A stretch of 64,000 nucleotides of DNA from JACMPA01 sp035564115 (GTDB lineage: Bacteria > Patescibacteriota > Saccharimonadia > Saccharimonadales > UBA4665): positions 1 through 64,000 of the forward strand of contig DATMTN010000012.1 of the NCBI GenBank assembly GCA_035564115.1. Reading direction: 5' to 3'. Both the position numbers and the translations under genes were made by a program. Numbering within the stretch: the first letter of the stretch is position 1; every line of letters starts with the position of its first letter. The notes under the pieces were generated by a model. The model was not told where the DNA came from. It saw nothing but the letters and a program-made list of their open reading frames with translations, and made no database searches. Below, piece by piece: positions 1 to 9,020 of this stretch.

Positions 1-833
1 TACAACTTGAGTACCCGGGGGCCAAAATACTCAGTCTCAGTGTGGTTATTCCCTACATTATTATATGGTTTACCGCGCTGTACGGTTCGCTAAAATTTAA
101 ACACTACGCCGATACAATTGTGGACAATCAGGATGGCAAAGCCTGTACTACCATAGCTAACGGTCTACTGGTGCTAGCTCTCTCGATGCCTGTTTCTGCG
201 CTGGTGAGCAATATTAATCTCTATTTTTCCAGGAAGCATCCAGGCTACTTGCCGGCAGCCACTATCATTAATAATTACGTAAATTTAATATTGGTGCTAG
301 CAGCTTTTTATATTATCTATCGAGGCGCAAAACAGCTCGCGAAGGTATTGAAGAACTACGTGGCTCATGCGTCGGATCTAGCTTCAGAAGCACTGCCGCT
401 CATATTCATTTTAGGCACTGTCGCGTACAGCTACCTGACACTTACTAATCCAGCACGGCAACACCCGGCCGGTTCCGCCAAGCAAGCAGCTTACTATTTA
501 CCCGACTGGTTGCTGTTGGTAACGATCGTTATCCCGTACATTCTGGTGCTGTTTTTTGGCCTGAGCGCTGTCTGGTATATGCGGCTGTATAGCGCACGAG
601 TGCCGGGAATTTTGTACAAGCGGGCGCTCCGCTACGTGCTAGGTGGTATTTTTGTGGCGGTATTGTCGGTTATGACACTTAGAATCTTGGTATCAATGAC
701 TGCTTGGTTCGAATCACAAACACTCAAACTCATCCTGGCAATTTTATACTTGTTGCTTATTTTCATCGGTATTGGCTACTGGCTGATTGCGAAAGGTGCC
801 AAGAAGCTGACCAAAATAGAAGAGGCTATATAG
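1..833 (+). CDS. Multi-pass membrane protein, 5'-truncated by window edge
   Basis: The frame is open from base 3 with no stop upstream, so the gene starts outside the window; the GTG at 42 lies inside a hydrophobic helix and is not a convincing start. About seven membrane segments can be seen, near bases 42-90, 150-210, 270-320, 390-430, 510-580, 630-700 and 720-790, and a lysine-rich end follows the last. No catalytic motif or known family was recognised. The stop overlaps the GTG start of the next gene by one base, so the two are probably co-transcribed and translationally coupled. Function unknown; the membrane location is secure. Confidence 0.7.
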   Translation, partial: QLEYPGAKILSLSVVIPYIIIWFTALYGSLKFKHYADTIVDNQDGKACTTIANGLLVLALSMPVSALVSNINLYFSRKHPGYLPAATIINNYVNLILVLAAFYIIYRGAKQLAKVLKNYVAHASDLASEALPLIFILGTVAYSYLTLTNPARQHPAGSAKQAAYYLPDWLLLVTIVIPYILVLFFGLSAVWYMRLYSARVPGILYKRALRYVLGGIFVAVLSVMTLRILVSMTAWFESQTLKLILAILYLLLIFIGIGYWLIAKGAKKLTKIEEAI

Positions 834-1087
834 TGGCTGCAACTTCGCCGGTACTCTACCAAGAGCTCATAACGGTGCTTGAAGCATATCTTGGACCAAG
901 CGCTGAAAGGTTTATGCGTCGTCATGCAGAGTCGCATTTACATAAATCACTTGATCAAATTTCCTGCACGGAGATAGCCGAGCTGACGGCCTGGATTAAG
1001 TTGTCGCTTGGCATGCTGAGCCATGATGATCGTGTGGTGACGGCGTGCGAAAAAGACATGCTGGAGTTATGTACCCACCCCCACTAA
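833..1087 (+). CDS. Small hypothetical protein (84 aa)
   Basis: Starts at GTG 833 inside the TAGTG junction with the preceding membrane protein gene. The reading frame is open further upstream, but that part only shadows the membrane protein. The 84-residue product is soluble and mostly helical, with an N-terminal ELITVLEAYLGPSAERFMR stretch and a middle segment (LDQISCTEIAELTAWIKL) that resembles small helical-bundle regulators. No transmembrane segment, signal peptide or named domain was recognised. The one-base coupling suggests it acts with the upstream membrane protein, which is inference. Confidence 0.6.
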   Translation: MAATSPVLYQELITVLEAYLGPSAERFMRRHAESHLHKSLDQISCTEIAELTAWIKLSLGMLSHDDRVVTACEKDMLELCTHPH

Positions 1088-1119
1088 ATAAGCAGTAGCA
1101 TTTTAGCCTGGGAACAAGC

Positions 1120-1125
1120 TATAAT
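1120..1125 (+). promoter_or_regulatory. -10 element TATAAT upstream of the 1147 gene
   Basis: A perfect TATAAT lies about 20 bases before the ATG at 1147 and 40 before the ATG at 1165. No good TTGACA-like -35 is seen 16-18 bases upstream (TAGCAT at best). Confidence 0.5.
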
Positions 1126-1146
1126 TCTGGCTAATAGATAAGGCGT

Positions 1147-2733
1147 ATGCCAAGGATTATTTTCATGCAGCCAGAAACCCCAAACACAGATAGTAATGCA
1201 CCAAAGCCAACGGATGCAGCAGAACCAGTTCAGCCTATGCCGGTAGGCACTTCCATTACACCTGATAACAATGTCGCGCAAAGTATCCTGGAGGGCCAAC
1301 AGGTTGTGCAGCCAGCTGTGGTGACCGAGCAGCCCCATCAGGAAGTGCCCGATCAGCATGTCGCGAACAACATTCTGGGAGTTGTCTCTAACCCGCAAGT
1401 GGTGGCGCCAGCTATGCCTACACCACCCGCCAAGAAGTCAAAGAAACTGCCACTCATCGCTGGTATTGTGGCGCTCGTTCTCGTAGTAGGCGGGGGCTAT
1501 ACATTTGGGCTCTATCTACCTGCTCAGCCAAACAATGTATACAAAGCCGGTCTTTCGCGGAGTGGCAAGGCGGCTGATGCGCTTGTCAAGTATGGTACTT
1601 CGCAGGAAAGCCTCCTCCAGAAGCAGGGTGCAAAATTTGATATTACGACAAATGTTAAGTCGAGTGGCGGCAGCTTTGACCTGGCCGCCAAGGGTGCCTA
1701 CGATATGAACGCGAACGTCGACGCTCAGATCACGGCTGATGTTATGGGCAGCAAGCTGTCGGCAAACATCCGCTCCATCAGCAGTGGCAAAGGCGCTACA
1801 CCCGATCTGTATCTACAGGTCAATGGGGCTGCCTCGCTCCTGAAGAGTACTGGCTTTAATGGTCTGAGCAGTCTTGATGGTCAGTGGATTTCGATTGACC
1901 ACACGCTACTTGATAGCTATAAGTCAGAGCTCAGCAAAAATATAACGGCTGACACGACCAAGCAGCCAACTCGTGCACAGGTTACCGATGCTATTACGAA
2001 GGTCCAGGCTGTAAACAAGCAGTATCTGTTTACGACTGATAGCACTAAGGCAGTTCTGAAGGACCCTAAGTTTGTAGCTAAGGAACAGCTAAGTGGTCGC
2101 CAGGCATACCACTACACAGTCGGCTACGATAAAGCCCATCTCGCTAGCTATCTGCAGGCCGTGGCAAACGCTATCGACACGAGCTCACTTGGCCCCTGGA
2201 TCAAGAGCACGAACGATGGCAAGGCGCTAGGTGATAGCCAGTCATTTAAGGACTCTATCACACAGATCAACAAAGCTAACGCGAACTATACCTTTGGCTT
2301 GTGGGTTGATGCCAAGACCAAGCTTATCGCACAGCTGAAGTTCGCCGACCCCAAGGACGCTACCAACACTGTGGCTATTTCGCAGCAGTACACTGGCGGT
2401 ACCAAGTACCCCTTCACGCTGGATTTCGCATCTAAAGCAGATCAGGAAACAAGCAGCGGCCACATCGGCTTCACGCTGGACACCAGCACCAACGCAGTAA
2501 CATTTGATGGCAAGGGCTCCCTCGGCAGTACCGGTAGCTTTACCTTCAGCGGCAGCCTGCAGCCTACTTCGGAAGCGGTAAAACCACAAGTGCCAACCGG
2601 TGCTAAACCAATCACAGATGTCATCAACCAGCTGTCTACATCCGGTGTCTTGGGTGCCAGCACGACTAAGGGCCAGTCGCAGCCTGCGACACCTACCGTG
2701 TCGCCACTTGAGCGATTGCGCTCGCTGCTGTAG
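1147..2733 (+). CDS. Membrane-anchored extracellular protein, unknown function
   Basis: Up to 528 aa. The first ~95 residues are a Pro/Gln/Val-rich, probably disordered cytoplasmic segment. One transmembrane helix follows (LPLIAGIVALVLVVGGGYTF, about 100-120), then a large Ser/Thr/Lys-rich extracellular region of about 400 residues with alternating beta-like segments, ending in a low-complexity tail. Two starts compete: ATG 1147 and ATG 1165 (MQPETPN). The second has AAGG nine bases upstream and removes an odd hydrophobic hexapeptide, so I slightly prefer it. The architecture matches large cell-envelope proteins common in Saccharibacteria, but no enzymatic motif is visible. Confidence 0.65.
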   Translation: MPRIIFMQPETPNTDSNAPKPTDAAEPVQPMPVGTSITPDNNVAQSILEGQQVVQPAVVTEQPHQEVPDQHVANNILGVVSNPQVVAPAMPTPPAKKSKKLPLIAGIVALVLVVGGGYTFGLYLPAQPNNVYKAGLSRSGKAADALVKYGTSQESLLQKQGAKFDITTNVKSSGGSFDLAAKGAYDMNANVDAQITADVMGSKLSANIRSISSGKGATPDLYLQVNGAASLLKSTGFNGLSSLDGQWISIDHTLLDSYKSELSKNITADTTKQPTRAQVTDAITKVQAVNKQYLFTTDSTKAVLKDPKFVAKEQLSGRQAYHYTVGYDKAHLASYLQAVANAIDTSSLGPWIKSTNDGKALGDSQSFKDSITQINKANANYTFGLWVDAKTKLIAQLKFADPKDATNTVAISQQYTGGTKYPFTLDFASKADQETSSGHIGFTLDTSTNAVTFDGKGSLGSTGSFTFSGSLQPTSEAVKPQVPTGAKPITDVINQLSTSGVLGASTTKGQSQPATPTVSPLERLRSLL

Positions 2734-2753
2734 TTCGGTGCCGCTAATCCGGG

Positions 2754-2759
2754 TATACT
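2754..2759 (+). promoter_or_regulatory. -10 TATACT, leaderless promoter of MurF-like gene
   Basis: TATACT ends 7 bases before ATG 2767, placing the expected transcription start at or beside the start codon. No Shine-Dalgarno is present. Confidence 0.55.
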
Positions 2760-2766
2760 AATCACC

Positions 2767-4035
2767 ATGAAGAAACTTGGCAAAGCTTTTGTGCTCATGG
2801 TGCTGACTCGTCAGCTAAAGCAATTACTAGCAAAACATCCCGTCAAGATCGTGGGCGTGGTCGGCAGCTATGGTAAAACGAGCACCAAGCTGGCTCTAGC
2901 GACCGTTCTGTCGGAGGGGCTTCGTGTTCGTCACCAGGAAGGCAACTACAACGATATTGTCACTGTACCGTTGATATTCTTTGGTGAAGACCTGCCAAGT
3001 CTGATGAATCCAATTGCCTGGGCTCGCTTATTTGCGCGTAACCGTCGGCAAATCAAGCAAGACTACCCCTATGATGTCGTGATTGTCGAATTGGGTACCG
3101 ATGGCCCTGGTCAGGTCGCCGCTTTCAAACGTTATTTGGAGCTCGATATCGCTGTCGTGACATCGATTGCGTATGAACACATGGAGTTTTTTGCTGATAT
3201 TGCGGCCGTGGCAAACGAAGAGCTATCAGTCATTGACTTGAGCAAGCAAACCATCGTGAACCGTGATCTATGTGATCCTAAGTACCTCACGAATAATACG
3301 GTGACGACATATGGCATGAATGGCGGGGATTACCAGGCCTTGAATTCGCAAGTAGAGGGCGATAGCATCTCCTTCACGATCAATAAGGCGGGGGCTCAAT
3401 TCCTGACAGCCAGCTGCTTCAACTCGTCCCAGAATGTCCTCTATTCAGCAGCAGCTGCTGTGGCAGTTGGTGATGCCCTTGGCGTAGCAGCCGATACGTT
3501 AGCGAAGGGAATCGCTGCGATTCAGCCAGCTGCTGGTCGCATGCGTAAGTTCGCCGGACTTAACGGCAGTGTCATCCTGGATGACAGCTACAACGCCAGC
3601 CCAGAAGCCGTGAAGGCTTCGCTGGATGCGCTCTACGCGGCGGACGCTCCACAAAAAATTGCCTTGCTCGGTAATATGAATGAACTTGGTTCGTTCTCGC
3701 CAGCTGCCCATACGGACATTGGTGAGTACTGTGACCCTGTCAAGCTCACCGAAGTTTTGACACTCGGTCCGGACGCTAATACATATACGGCCGAGGCCGC
3801 GCGCCAGAAGGGGTGCAAGGTTACAGCATTCGACAGTCCATACGCGGCGGGACGCTATCTAGCTGACAAGCTGCAGTCGGGCACGCTGGTGCTCGTGAAG
3901 GGCTCACAAAATAAGGTCTTCGCCGAGGAAACCGTCAAACTCATACTGGCCAACCCAGATGACGCCAAGCAGTTGGTGCGCCAAGGTACTGGCTGGCAGA
4001 AGCGCAAACGTAAACAGTTCAACGACGCTGTTTAG
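2767..4035 (+). CDS. murF: MurF-type UDP-MurNAc-pentapeptide ligase
   Basis: A 422-aa ATP-dependent Mur ligase, predicted to join D-Ala-D-Ala to UDP-MurNAc-tripeptide in the cytoplasm. The P-loop VVGSYGKTSTK lies at residues 31-41, followed by the NYND motif and the C-terminal DDSYNASPEA and LGNMNELG blocks typical of MurF. The usual N-terminal UDP-binding domain of MurF is almost absent here, with only ~28 residues before the P-loop, so it is shorter than classical MurF (about 450 aa). A MurT- or cyanophycin-like ligase is a less likely alternative. It converges with ddl, overlapping it by 4 bases; the two encode consecutive steps of peptidoglycan precursor synthesis. Confidence 0.85.
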   Translation: MKKLGKAFVLMVLTRQLKQLLAKHPVKIVGVVGSYGKTSTKLALATVLSEGLRVRHQEGNYNDIVTVPLIFFGEDLPSLMNPIAWARLFARNRRQIKQDYPYDVVIVELGTDGPGQVAAFKRYLELDIAVVTSIAYEHMEFFADIAAVANEELSVIDLSKQTIVNRDLCDPKYLTNNTVTTYGMNGGDYQALNSQVEGDSISFTINKAGAQFLTASCFNSSQNVLYSAAAAVAVGDALGVAADTLAKGIAAIQPAAGRMRKFAGLNGSVILDDSYNASPEAVKASLDALYAADAPQKIALLGNMNELGSFSPAAHTDIGEYCDPVKLTEVLTLGPDANTYTAEAARQKGCKVTAFDSPYAAGRYLADKLQSGTLVLVKGSQNKVFAEETVKLILANPDDAKQLVRQGTGWQKRKRKQFNDAV

Positions 4036-4937
4036 TGCTTGAGTGCAAGTTGCACGAGCTGGCCGCATAGGGCCGCCATCGAGAGCCCGGCAGCATTCGC
4101 AGCCTTTGGAAATAGGCTTTGGTCGGTCATGCCGGGCAGGGTGTTGGTCTCTAGGATTACCAGGCTATCGTCTGATCGAACAATCATGTCGCTGCGGCTT
4201 AGATCGCGGCAGCCGGTGAGTTCATGCGCTCGAATAGCCAGGGCTTGAGCGGCAGCTTGGGTAGCTTCACTCACGTGCTGCGGGGGACACAATTCCTGAG
4301 TGCTGCCGTTGTATTTATTTTCGTAGTCAAACTCGCCATCACTCGGTGGAATAATCTCAATAACCGGTAGCCCGTCGCTGCCAAGTACCCCGACGGTGAT
4401 TTCTACACCTTCAACCAGCTCTTCTAGGAGCATTTCGCCGTAAATATCTAAGGCGTTACGCATGGCATCCCACGGTGCACTCGTAACATCCCGAATGATA
4501 AAAGTGTCCACGCTTGAGCCGCCATCATAGGGCTTGAGCACAAAAGCGCTCTTGAAAAGAGCATGGTTCGGCACGTCCCAGCTGTGAACTAGGGCTCCCT
4601 TTGGAACAGGCAAACCGGCATGTTCCAGCGCACGCTTGTATTCGGATTTATCAAAAGTAAGCCGACAGGCTGCTGCATCGGAACCAACGTAGGCGATACC
4701 AAGTTCTTCCAGGTGTTGTTGCAGAGAGCCATCCTCACCACCTAAGCCATGAATGATCGGAAACGCCACATCGTAGTGTTTGGCTGTTAGTTCTGTCTCT
4801 ATTGATTGCTCAGCTGGGTCGAGTAGGGCCACATCGTAGCCACTTGTTTTTAGGGCATCTAGTATTGCTGCACCCGAGCGCAAGGATACTTCACGTTCGG
4901 GGGATGCCCCGCCAGCAATAACCAATACTGATGTCAT
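4032..4937 (-). CDS. ddl: D-alanine--D-alanine ligase
   Basis: ATP-grasp ligase making D-Ala-D-Ala, the substrate of the neighbouring MurF. Visible motifs are the N-terminal GGASPEREVSLRSG, HGLGGEDGSLQ, the ATP-grasp region around LVEGVEITVGVL and the C-terminal ETNTLPGMT metal/phosphate loop. Length is 301 aa, normal for the family. The longest frame begins at 4946, but that ATG overlaps the -10 hexamer (TATAAT, complement 4945-4950). The next ATG, at 4937, is seven bases from the -10 and gives the usual MTSVLVIAGG start, so I chose it. Confidence 0.92.
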   Translation of the reverse strand: MTSVLVIAGGASPEREVSLRSGAAILDALKTSGYDVALLDPAEQSIETELTAKHYDVAFPIIHGLGGEDGSLQQHLEELGIAYVGSDAAACRLTFDKSEYKRALEHAGLPVPKGALVHSWDVPNHALFKSAFVLKPYDGGSSVDTFIIRDVTSAPWDAMRNALDIYGEMLLEELVEGVEITVGVLGSDGLPVIEIIPPSDGEFDYENKYNGSTQELCPPQHVSEATQAAAQALAIRAHELTGCRDLSRSDMIVRSDDSLVILETNTLPGMTDQSLFPKAANAAGLSMAALCGQLVQLALKH

Positions 4938-4944
4938 CGCCCCC

Positions 4945-4950
4945 ATTATA
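4945..4950 (-). promoter_or_regulatory. -10 TATAAT, leaderless promoter of ddl
   Basis: On the minus strand TATAAT ends 7 bases before the ATG at 4937. It also overlaps the upstream in-frame ATG at 4946, which argues against that longer start. Confidence 0.55.
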
Positions 4951-4988
4951 CCGTAGCGACGGCACTATCGTGCGGCATGCTTTTTTGC

Positions 4989-4994
4989 TACAAT
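4989..4994 (+). promoter_or_regulatory. -10 TACAAT, leaderless promoter of leuS
   Basis: TACAAT overlaps the ATG at 4993 and ends 10 bases before the ATG at 5005. This favours the second ATG as the translation start. Confidence 0.5.
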
Positions 4995-5004
4995 GACCCC
5001 TGAT

Positions 5005-7419
5005 ATGAAGAGATATGATCCTCGAGAGCTAGAACCCCGGTGGCAAAAAACCTGGGATGAGACCGGTGTGTATACGGCAAACCTGCAGAGCGACAAGCCA
5101 AAGTATATCGCCATGAGTATGTTCAACTACCCCAGCGGCAACTTGCACATTGGGCACGCCATGAACTTTACCATCAGTGATGTAAAAGCTCGCTTCAAGC
5201 GCCAACAAGGCTACGAGAGCTATCACCCAGTCGGTTGGGACTCCTTTGGTCTGCCAGCCGAAAACCGGGCTATCAAGGAAGGGTTGAGTCCCCAGGAAAG
5301 CATGGCCCAGCTGATTCCTGACTACCGCAAAGCCTACAAAGCCATGGGCTGGAGCAATGACTGGGAAAAGGAGATTGCCACCCACCTACCGGAATACTAC
5401 CAGTGGACCCAGTGGGTGTTCAGTGAGATGTATCGGAACGGTTTAGCCTACCAGGATAGCCGCATGCAGTGGTGGTGCGAGAAAGATAACACTGTGCTAG
5501 CCAATGAGCAGGTGATTGATGGGAAGTGTTGGCGCCATGACGGGCCAGACGATCCGCTGGTTGAGAAAAAAGAGATCAAACAGTGGTTTTTCAAAATTAC
5601 CGACTACGCCGATGAACTACTCGATGCGATTGAAGACCTAGACTGGACCGACACCGTGAAGTTAGCGCAAAAGAACTGGATTGGCCGTAGTGTCGGGGCG
5701 GAAGTTAGCTTCAAGATTGATGGTGGTGATGAGACCGTGACTGTCTTCACGACTCGTCCCGATACGCTGTACGGCGCGACCTTCATGGTGATAGCACCAG
5801 AGCACGAACTGGTTAAGCAGATCACGACTACTGAGCAAAAGGAAACGGTTGACGCGTATGTCCGCGAAGCTCAGAAGAAGTCCGAGCTGGAGCGTCAGAC
5901 CGACAAGCAAAAGACTGGTGCCTTCACGGGCGCCTATGCGATTAATCCAGTGAACGGGGCCAAGCTGCCAATCTGGATTGCTGATTACGTCCTGGCGGGG
6001 TACGGCACCGGCGCGATTATGGCTGTGCCAGCACACGACGAACGTGACGAAGAATTTGCCAAAGCGTTTGATTTGCCAATTGTCGAAGTGATTGACGATG
6101 CGAACAAGCTGGTTAACTCTGGTAAGTTTGATGGCCAGGACTCGAACGAAGCTCGTGAAACCATCGTACGCCACCTGGAGGCCACCGGTCAGGCTACCTC
6201 AAAGGTAAACTACAAAATGCGTGACTGGAGCGTCAGCCGTCAACGCTACTGGGGGGCGCCGATCCCGATTATTAACTGCCCGAAGGATGGCGCGGTACTG
6301 GTTCCCGACGAGCAACTGCCCGTGGTGCTGCCAGAACTGGATGACTTCAAACCAGCTGGCGATGGCCGCAGCGCCCTCGCCCGGGCGACCGACTGGCTAA
6401 AAGTCCAGTGTCCAGAATGTGGCGGCGACGCCGAGCGCGAAACCGACACGCTGGATACCTACATCTGTAGTAGCTGGTACATGTACCGCTATATGGATCC
6501 GCGCAATCAGGCACAGATTTTTGACAGCGCCATTGTGAACAAATGGGAGCCGATCGATTTCTATAACGGTGGTGACCACGCTACTGCTCACTTGCTGTAC
6601 GCCCGCTTTATCGGTCACTTCTTTAAGCGGTTGGGCCTCGTAAACGAGCCCGAACCATTCAAGCAGTTCCTGTTCAACGGCAAGATTATGGCGGCCGATG
6701 GCACCATGTTCAGCAAGAGTAAAGGCAATGGTATCGATCCGCTCGAGATCATCAACCAAGGCTACGGTGCTGATGCGCTCCGTATGTTCCTGATGTTCGC
6801 CGCTCCGCTCGATGTCTGGGCTAAGTGGGACCCGCAGGGCGTGCCTGCCACTCATCGTTTCATCTCACGCCTTTGGAATCTGGTGCAAGAATATCTGGTA
6901 GCCGATGAAAAGCCCGTCAGCGAAGACGCTCAAAAAGAGTTGCTGCGTGCCACGCACGGCATGATCAAGAAAATGACTATCGATATCGAAGAAAATCGCT
7001 ACAATACTGCGATTGCAGCAGCCATGGGTACGCTCAATGAGCTATACAAGCTCAAGGTACATACCTTAGCCAAGACCGAAGCCTGGCTGCAGGCACTCGA
7101 AGCAATGATTGCCTGTATCGCGCCATTCGCGCCATTCGCCGCCGAAGAATTGTGGTTCCAGCTGGGTCACCACACGACGGTGCACAAAGATACCTGGCCA
7201 GCATTTGACGAAGCCTATCTAGCCCAAGACACCATCACAGTGGCCGTGCAGGTGAACGGTAAGCTGCGGGGAGAAATCGAAGTCGCGGCTGATGAAGTCG
7301 AAGATAAAGTTGTTGCAGCTGCTCAGTCTAACGAGCGTGTTAAAGCTCACACCGATGGCCACGAGATCGTGAAGACGATCTACATCACCGGCAAACTCGT
7401 CAATATCGTCGTGCGATAG
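5005..7419 (+). CDS. leuS: Leucyl-tRNA synthetase
   Basis: Class I aminoacyl-tRNA synthetase charging tRNA-Leu. The HIGH-type motif (SGNLHIGHAMN) lies near residue 45. The CP1 editing domain includes TTRPDTLYGATFM, the KMSKS-type loop is FSKSKGN (with Phe for Met), and a C-terminal anticodon-binding and appended domain ends in KLVNIVVR. Length 804 aa is typical of bacterial LeuRS. The start at 5005 (MKRYDPRELEPRWQ) was chosen because the longer candidate at 4993 sits inside the -10 hexamer. It converges with the next gene after an 11-base gap. Confidence 0.96.
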   Translation: MKRYDPRELEPRWQKTWDETGVYTANLQSDKPKYIAMSMFNYPSGNLHIGHAMNFTISDVKARFKRQQGYESYHPVGWDSFGLPAENRAIKEGLSPQESMAQLIPDYRKAYKAMGWSNDWEKEIATHLPEYYQWTQWVFSEMYRNGLAYQDSRMQWWCEKDNTVLANEQVIDGKCWRHDGPDDPLVEKKEIKQWFFKITDYADELLDAIEDLDWTDTVKLAQKNWIGRSVGAEVSFKIDGGDETVTVFTTRPDTLYGATFMVIAPEHELVKQITTTEQKETVDAYVREAQKKSELERQTDKQKTGAFTGAYAINPVNGAKLPIWIADYVLAGYGTGAIMAVPAHDERDEEFAKAFDLPIVEVIDDANKLVNSGKFDGQDSNEARETIVRHLEATGQATSKVNYKMRDWSVSRQRYWGAPIPIINCPKDGAVLVPDEQLPVVLPELDDFKPAGDGRSALARATDWLKVQCPECGGDAERETDTLDTYICSSWYMYRYMDPRNQAQIFDSAIVNKWEPIDFYNGGDHATAHLLYARFIGHFFKRLGLVNEPEPFKQFLFNGKIMAADGTMFSKSKGNGIDPLEIINQGYGADALRMFLMFAAPLDVWAKWDPQGVPATHRFISRLWNLVQEYLVADEKPVSEDAQKELLRATHGMIKKMTIDIEENRYNTAIAAAMGTLNELYKLKVHTLAKTEAWLQALEAMIACIAPFAPFAAEELWFQLGHHTTVHKDTWPAFDEAYLAQDTITVAVQVNGKLRGEIEVAADEVEDKVVAAAQSNERVKAHTDGHEIVKTIYITGKLVNIVVR

Positions 7420-7430
7420 TTGGCGGGGGC

Positions 7431-8120
7431 TTAGTTGCCGCCCGTTGAGTAGCCGACATACTGGTAGTCGATAGAAGTCAGCTTGCCAGCTTTGTCGAGG
7501 CCTGCCGAGACGAGTGAAACCCCACTGGTACTGCCGGTGGTGATGGCCATTGAAGCGGCTACGGCTGAAGCGCTCTGGTTAAAATCAGGTGCGGTACCTT
7601 GAGTGTATGCAAAGTAGGTCTGGCCGTTAGCGGTGAAGACAATTGGTCGTGCTTGCGCGGTGCTAATTGGGCCGGCAACCGCAACGGCACTGGCCGTGAC
7701 CTGGGCCTCGGCGGTACCATTTTGGAGGCTGGTGATGAGCGCCGTGAGGACGCTGAGTGGTGTTGGAGCTGCAGGTGGAGTACTGGCCGGTGCCGTGCTC
7801 GTGGAATTTGAGGTTGAAGTCTTGCTGGGGCTAGTGGTAGCCGTTGATGTGCTGGACTTGGGCGTAGTTTGCTTGGTAGGCGTCTGGATGACCGTTGTAT
7901 TAGGTGGTGTGACGGCTGTAGTAGCGGTCGATTTCTTGGCGGCATTGGTGCTTTGCTTGCTGGCAGTTTGGTTGTTCGTCTTGATCGTCGCGCTGCTTGC
8001 ATCTTTATGACCAACATGAAGGACGAGTACGAATGCGCCGACAACTACTACACCAACTATTACGCCGAGTAGCGCGAAATGATGGACAAAGCCACGGCTA
8101 TCTTGGACGGATGATTTCAT
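7431..8120 (-). CDS. Membrane-anchored secreted protein with Thr/Ser/Pro linker
   Basis: 229 aa. One N-terminal transmembrane helix (FALLGVIVGVVVVGAFVLVL, about residues 15-35) is followed by a low-complexity Thr/Ser/Pro/Ala stalk of about 85 residues. A small globular C-terminal domain of ~100 residues lies outside (GQTYFAYTQG, ending in YQYVGYSTGGN). An AAGGAA Shine-Dalgarno lies 8 bases before the ATG. The stalk looks like a cell-wall-spanning linker. No family was recognised. A 12-bp palindrome at 8168-8179 lies upstream. Confidence 0.7.
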   Translation of the reverse strand: MKSSVQDSRGFVHHFALLGVIVGVVVVGAFVLVLHVGHKDASSATIKTNNQTASKQSTNAAKKSTATTAVTPPNTTVIQTPTKQTTPKSSTSTATTSPSKTSTSNSTSTAPASTPPAAPTPLSVLTALITSLQNGTAEAQVTASAVAVAGPISTAQARPIVFTANGQTYFAYTQGTAPDFNQSASAVAASMAITTGSTSGVSLVSAGLDKAGKLTSIDYQYVGYSTGGN

Positions 8121-8241
8121 GGTAGGTATTCCTTGTTTATTTTATGTAAGACAGTGGTCCTTAGACACAGCTTAAGCTGAACAGAGGCCGTTTACAATCA
8201 CCATGTAACTATTACAACGATAAGTGAATCAGCTATCGACC

Positions 8242-8270
8242 TTGCCACCACTGGTAATTTTTGCTACAAT
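8242..8270 (+). promoter_or_regulatory. Sigma70-type promoter of rpmF
   Basis: TTGCCA (8242-8247), a 17-bp spacer and TACAAT (8265-8270). It is followed by a ~50-base leader with Shine-Dalgarno TAAGGAG at 8311-8317. One of the best-formed promoters in the window. Confidence 0.75.
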
Positions 8271-8327
8271 TGGACCCAAGTTTAAGTCAGCCGCACTCAG
8301 AGCCGACAGATAAGGAGTCTATTTCTC

Positions 8328-8477
8328 ATGGGTAAGCCCAAGAAACGAACCAGCCCACGTAAGACCGGCACACGCCGTAGTCACTTGGTGCTCAAGCTTG
8401 CACGCAAGGTGAATGCTACGTCACCAGTCAAGGTATTCACGACTCGTCGTGAATCAGCTAAGAAGATCTCAGCCTAA
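8328..8477 (+). CDS. rpmF: 50S ribosomal protein bL32 (49 aa)
   Basis: Starts MGKPKKRTSPRKTGTRRSHL, the conserved basic N-terminus of bL32, and ends KKISA. The gene is only 49 codons, below the usual ORF-length cut-offs. TAAGGAG lies 10 bases before the ATG and a full promoter stands upstream. The protein lacks the two CxxC pairs of the zinc-binding form of L32, so it is the zinc-independent, shortened type. It stands directly upstream of nusB but nusB has its own -10. Confidence 0.9.
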   Translation: MGKPKKRTSPRKTGTRRSHLVLKLARKVNATSPVKVFTTRRESAKKISA

Positions 8478-8483
8478 ATACCC

Positions 8484-8505
8484 ACGTCTACGATATACTA
8501 GACGT
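8484..8505 (+). promoter_or_regulatory. nusB promoter with inverted repeat around -10
   Basis: The arms ACGTCTA (8484-8490) and TAGACGT (8499-8505) form a perfect 7-bp inverted repeat with an 8-base centre that contains most of the -10 hexamer TATACT (8494-8499). The repeat could be an operator or, in rpmF read-through RNA, a small hairpin. There is no T-run, so it is not a standard terminator. Confidence 0.45.
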
Positions 8506-8537
8506 ATAGCATAAACGTAAACACTTAGGCAGCAAAC

Positions 8538-9020
8538 GTGGCATCAAACCGACACTTAGGCCGTATCATCGCACTGCAGACGCTCTATGAGCAGGATTTT
8601 CGGCGTGAAGCTGGCGATGACGACTTTAATCTAGAAGAAGTACTGCAGCGCAACATTGCGCGCTATTCGGAGATGGTTGATGACATCGATTTTGTGCGCA
8701 AGCTGGTTGACGGTGTAACGAAGCAGGCCAGTGCCCTCGATATCACTCTGCAACCGATCGCGCCGGAATGGCCCATCGATCAGATTGCCCGTATGGACCG
8801 CGCCGTTCTGCGTATGGGGCTGTACGAGTTGCAGAATGACCAAGATGTGCCGCCAAAAGTGGTTATCAACGAAGCTGTCGAGCTGGCCAAAGCCTTTGGC
8901 GGCGAGAACTCCAGCAAGTTCGTGAACGGCGTGTTGGGCACAGCCCTACGCAACATTACCGGCGAGACCACCGACAAGCCCATCAAGAAGACGACTAAGA
9001 AAGCATCTGATGACAAATAA
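8538..9020 (+). CDS. nusB: Transcription antitermination factor NusB
   Basis: All-helical RNA-binding protein that joins NusE/S10 in rRNA antitermination complexes. The N-terminus NRHLGRIIALQTLYEQDF and the C-terminal blocks NEAVELAKAFGGENSSKFVNGVLGT (spread over about residues 112-136) are diagnostic of NusB. Length 160 aa includes a short Lys/Thr-rich tail. It begins at GTG 8538 with a weak AGG upstream. It overlaps the following Nudix gene by 11 bases, indicating an operon. Confidence 0.92.
   Translation: MASNRHLGRIIALQTLYEQDFRREAGDDDFNLEEVLQRNIARYSEMVDDIDFVRKLVDGVTKQASALDITLQPIAPEWPIDQIARMDRAVLRMGLYELQNDQDVPPKVVINEAVELAKAFGGENSSKFVNGVLGTALRNITGETTDKPIKKTTKKASDDK

Noticed and set aside
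7559..8072. Overlapping open frames on both strands across the Thr/Ser/Pro-rich secreted gene
   Set aside because: They are shadows caused by low-complexity codons; none has a promoter, SD or domain. The minus-strand frame with membrane helix and AAGGAA is the gene.
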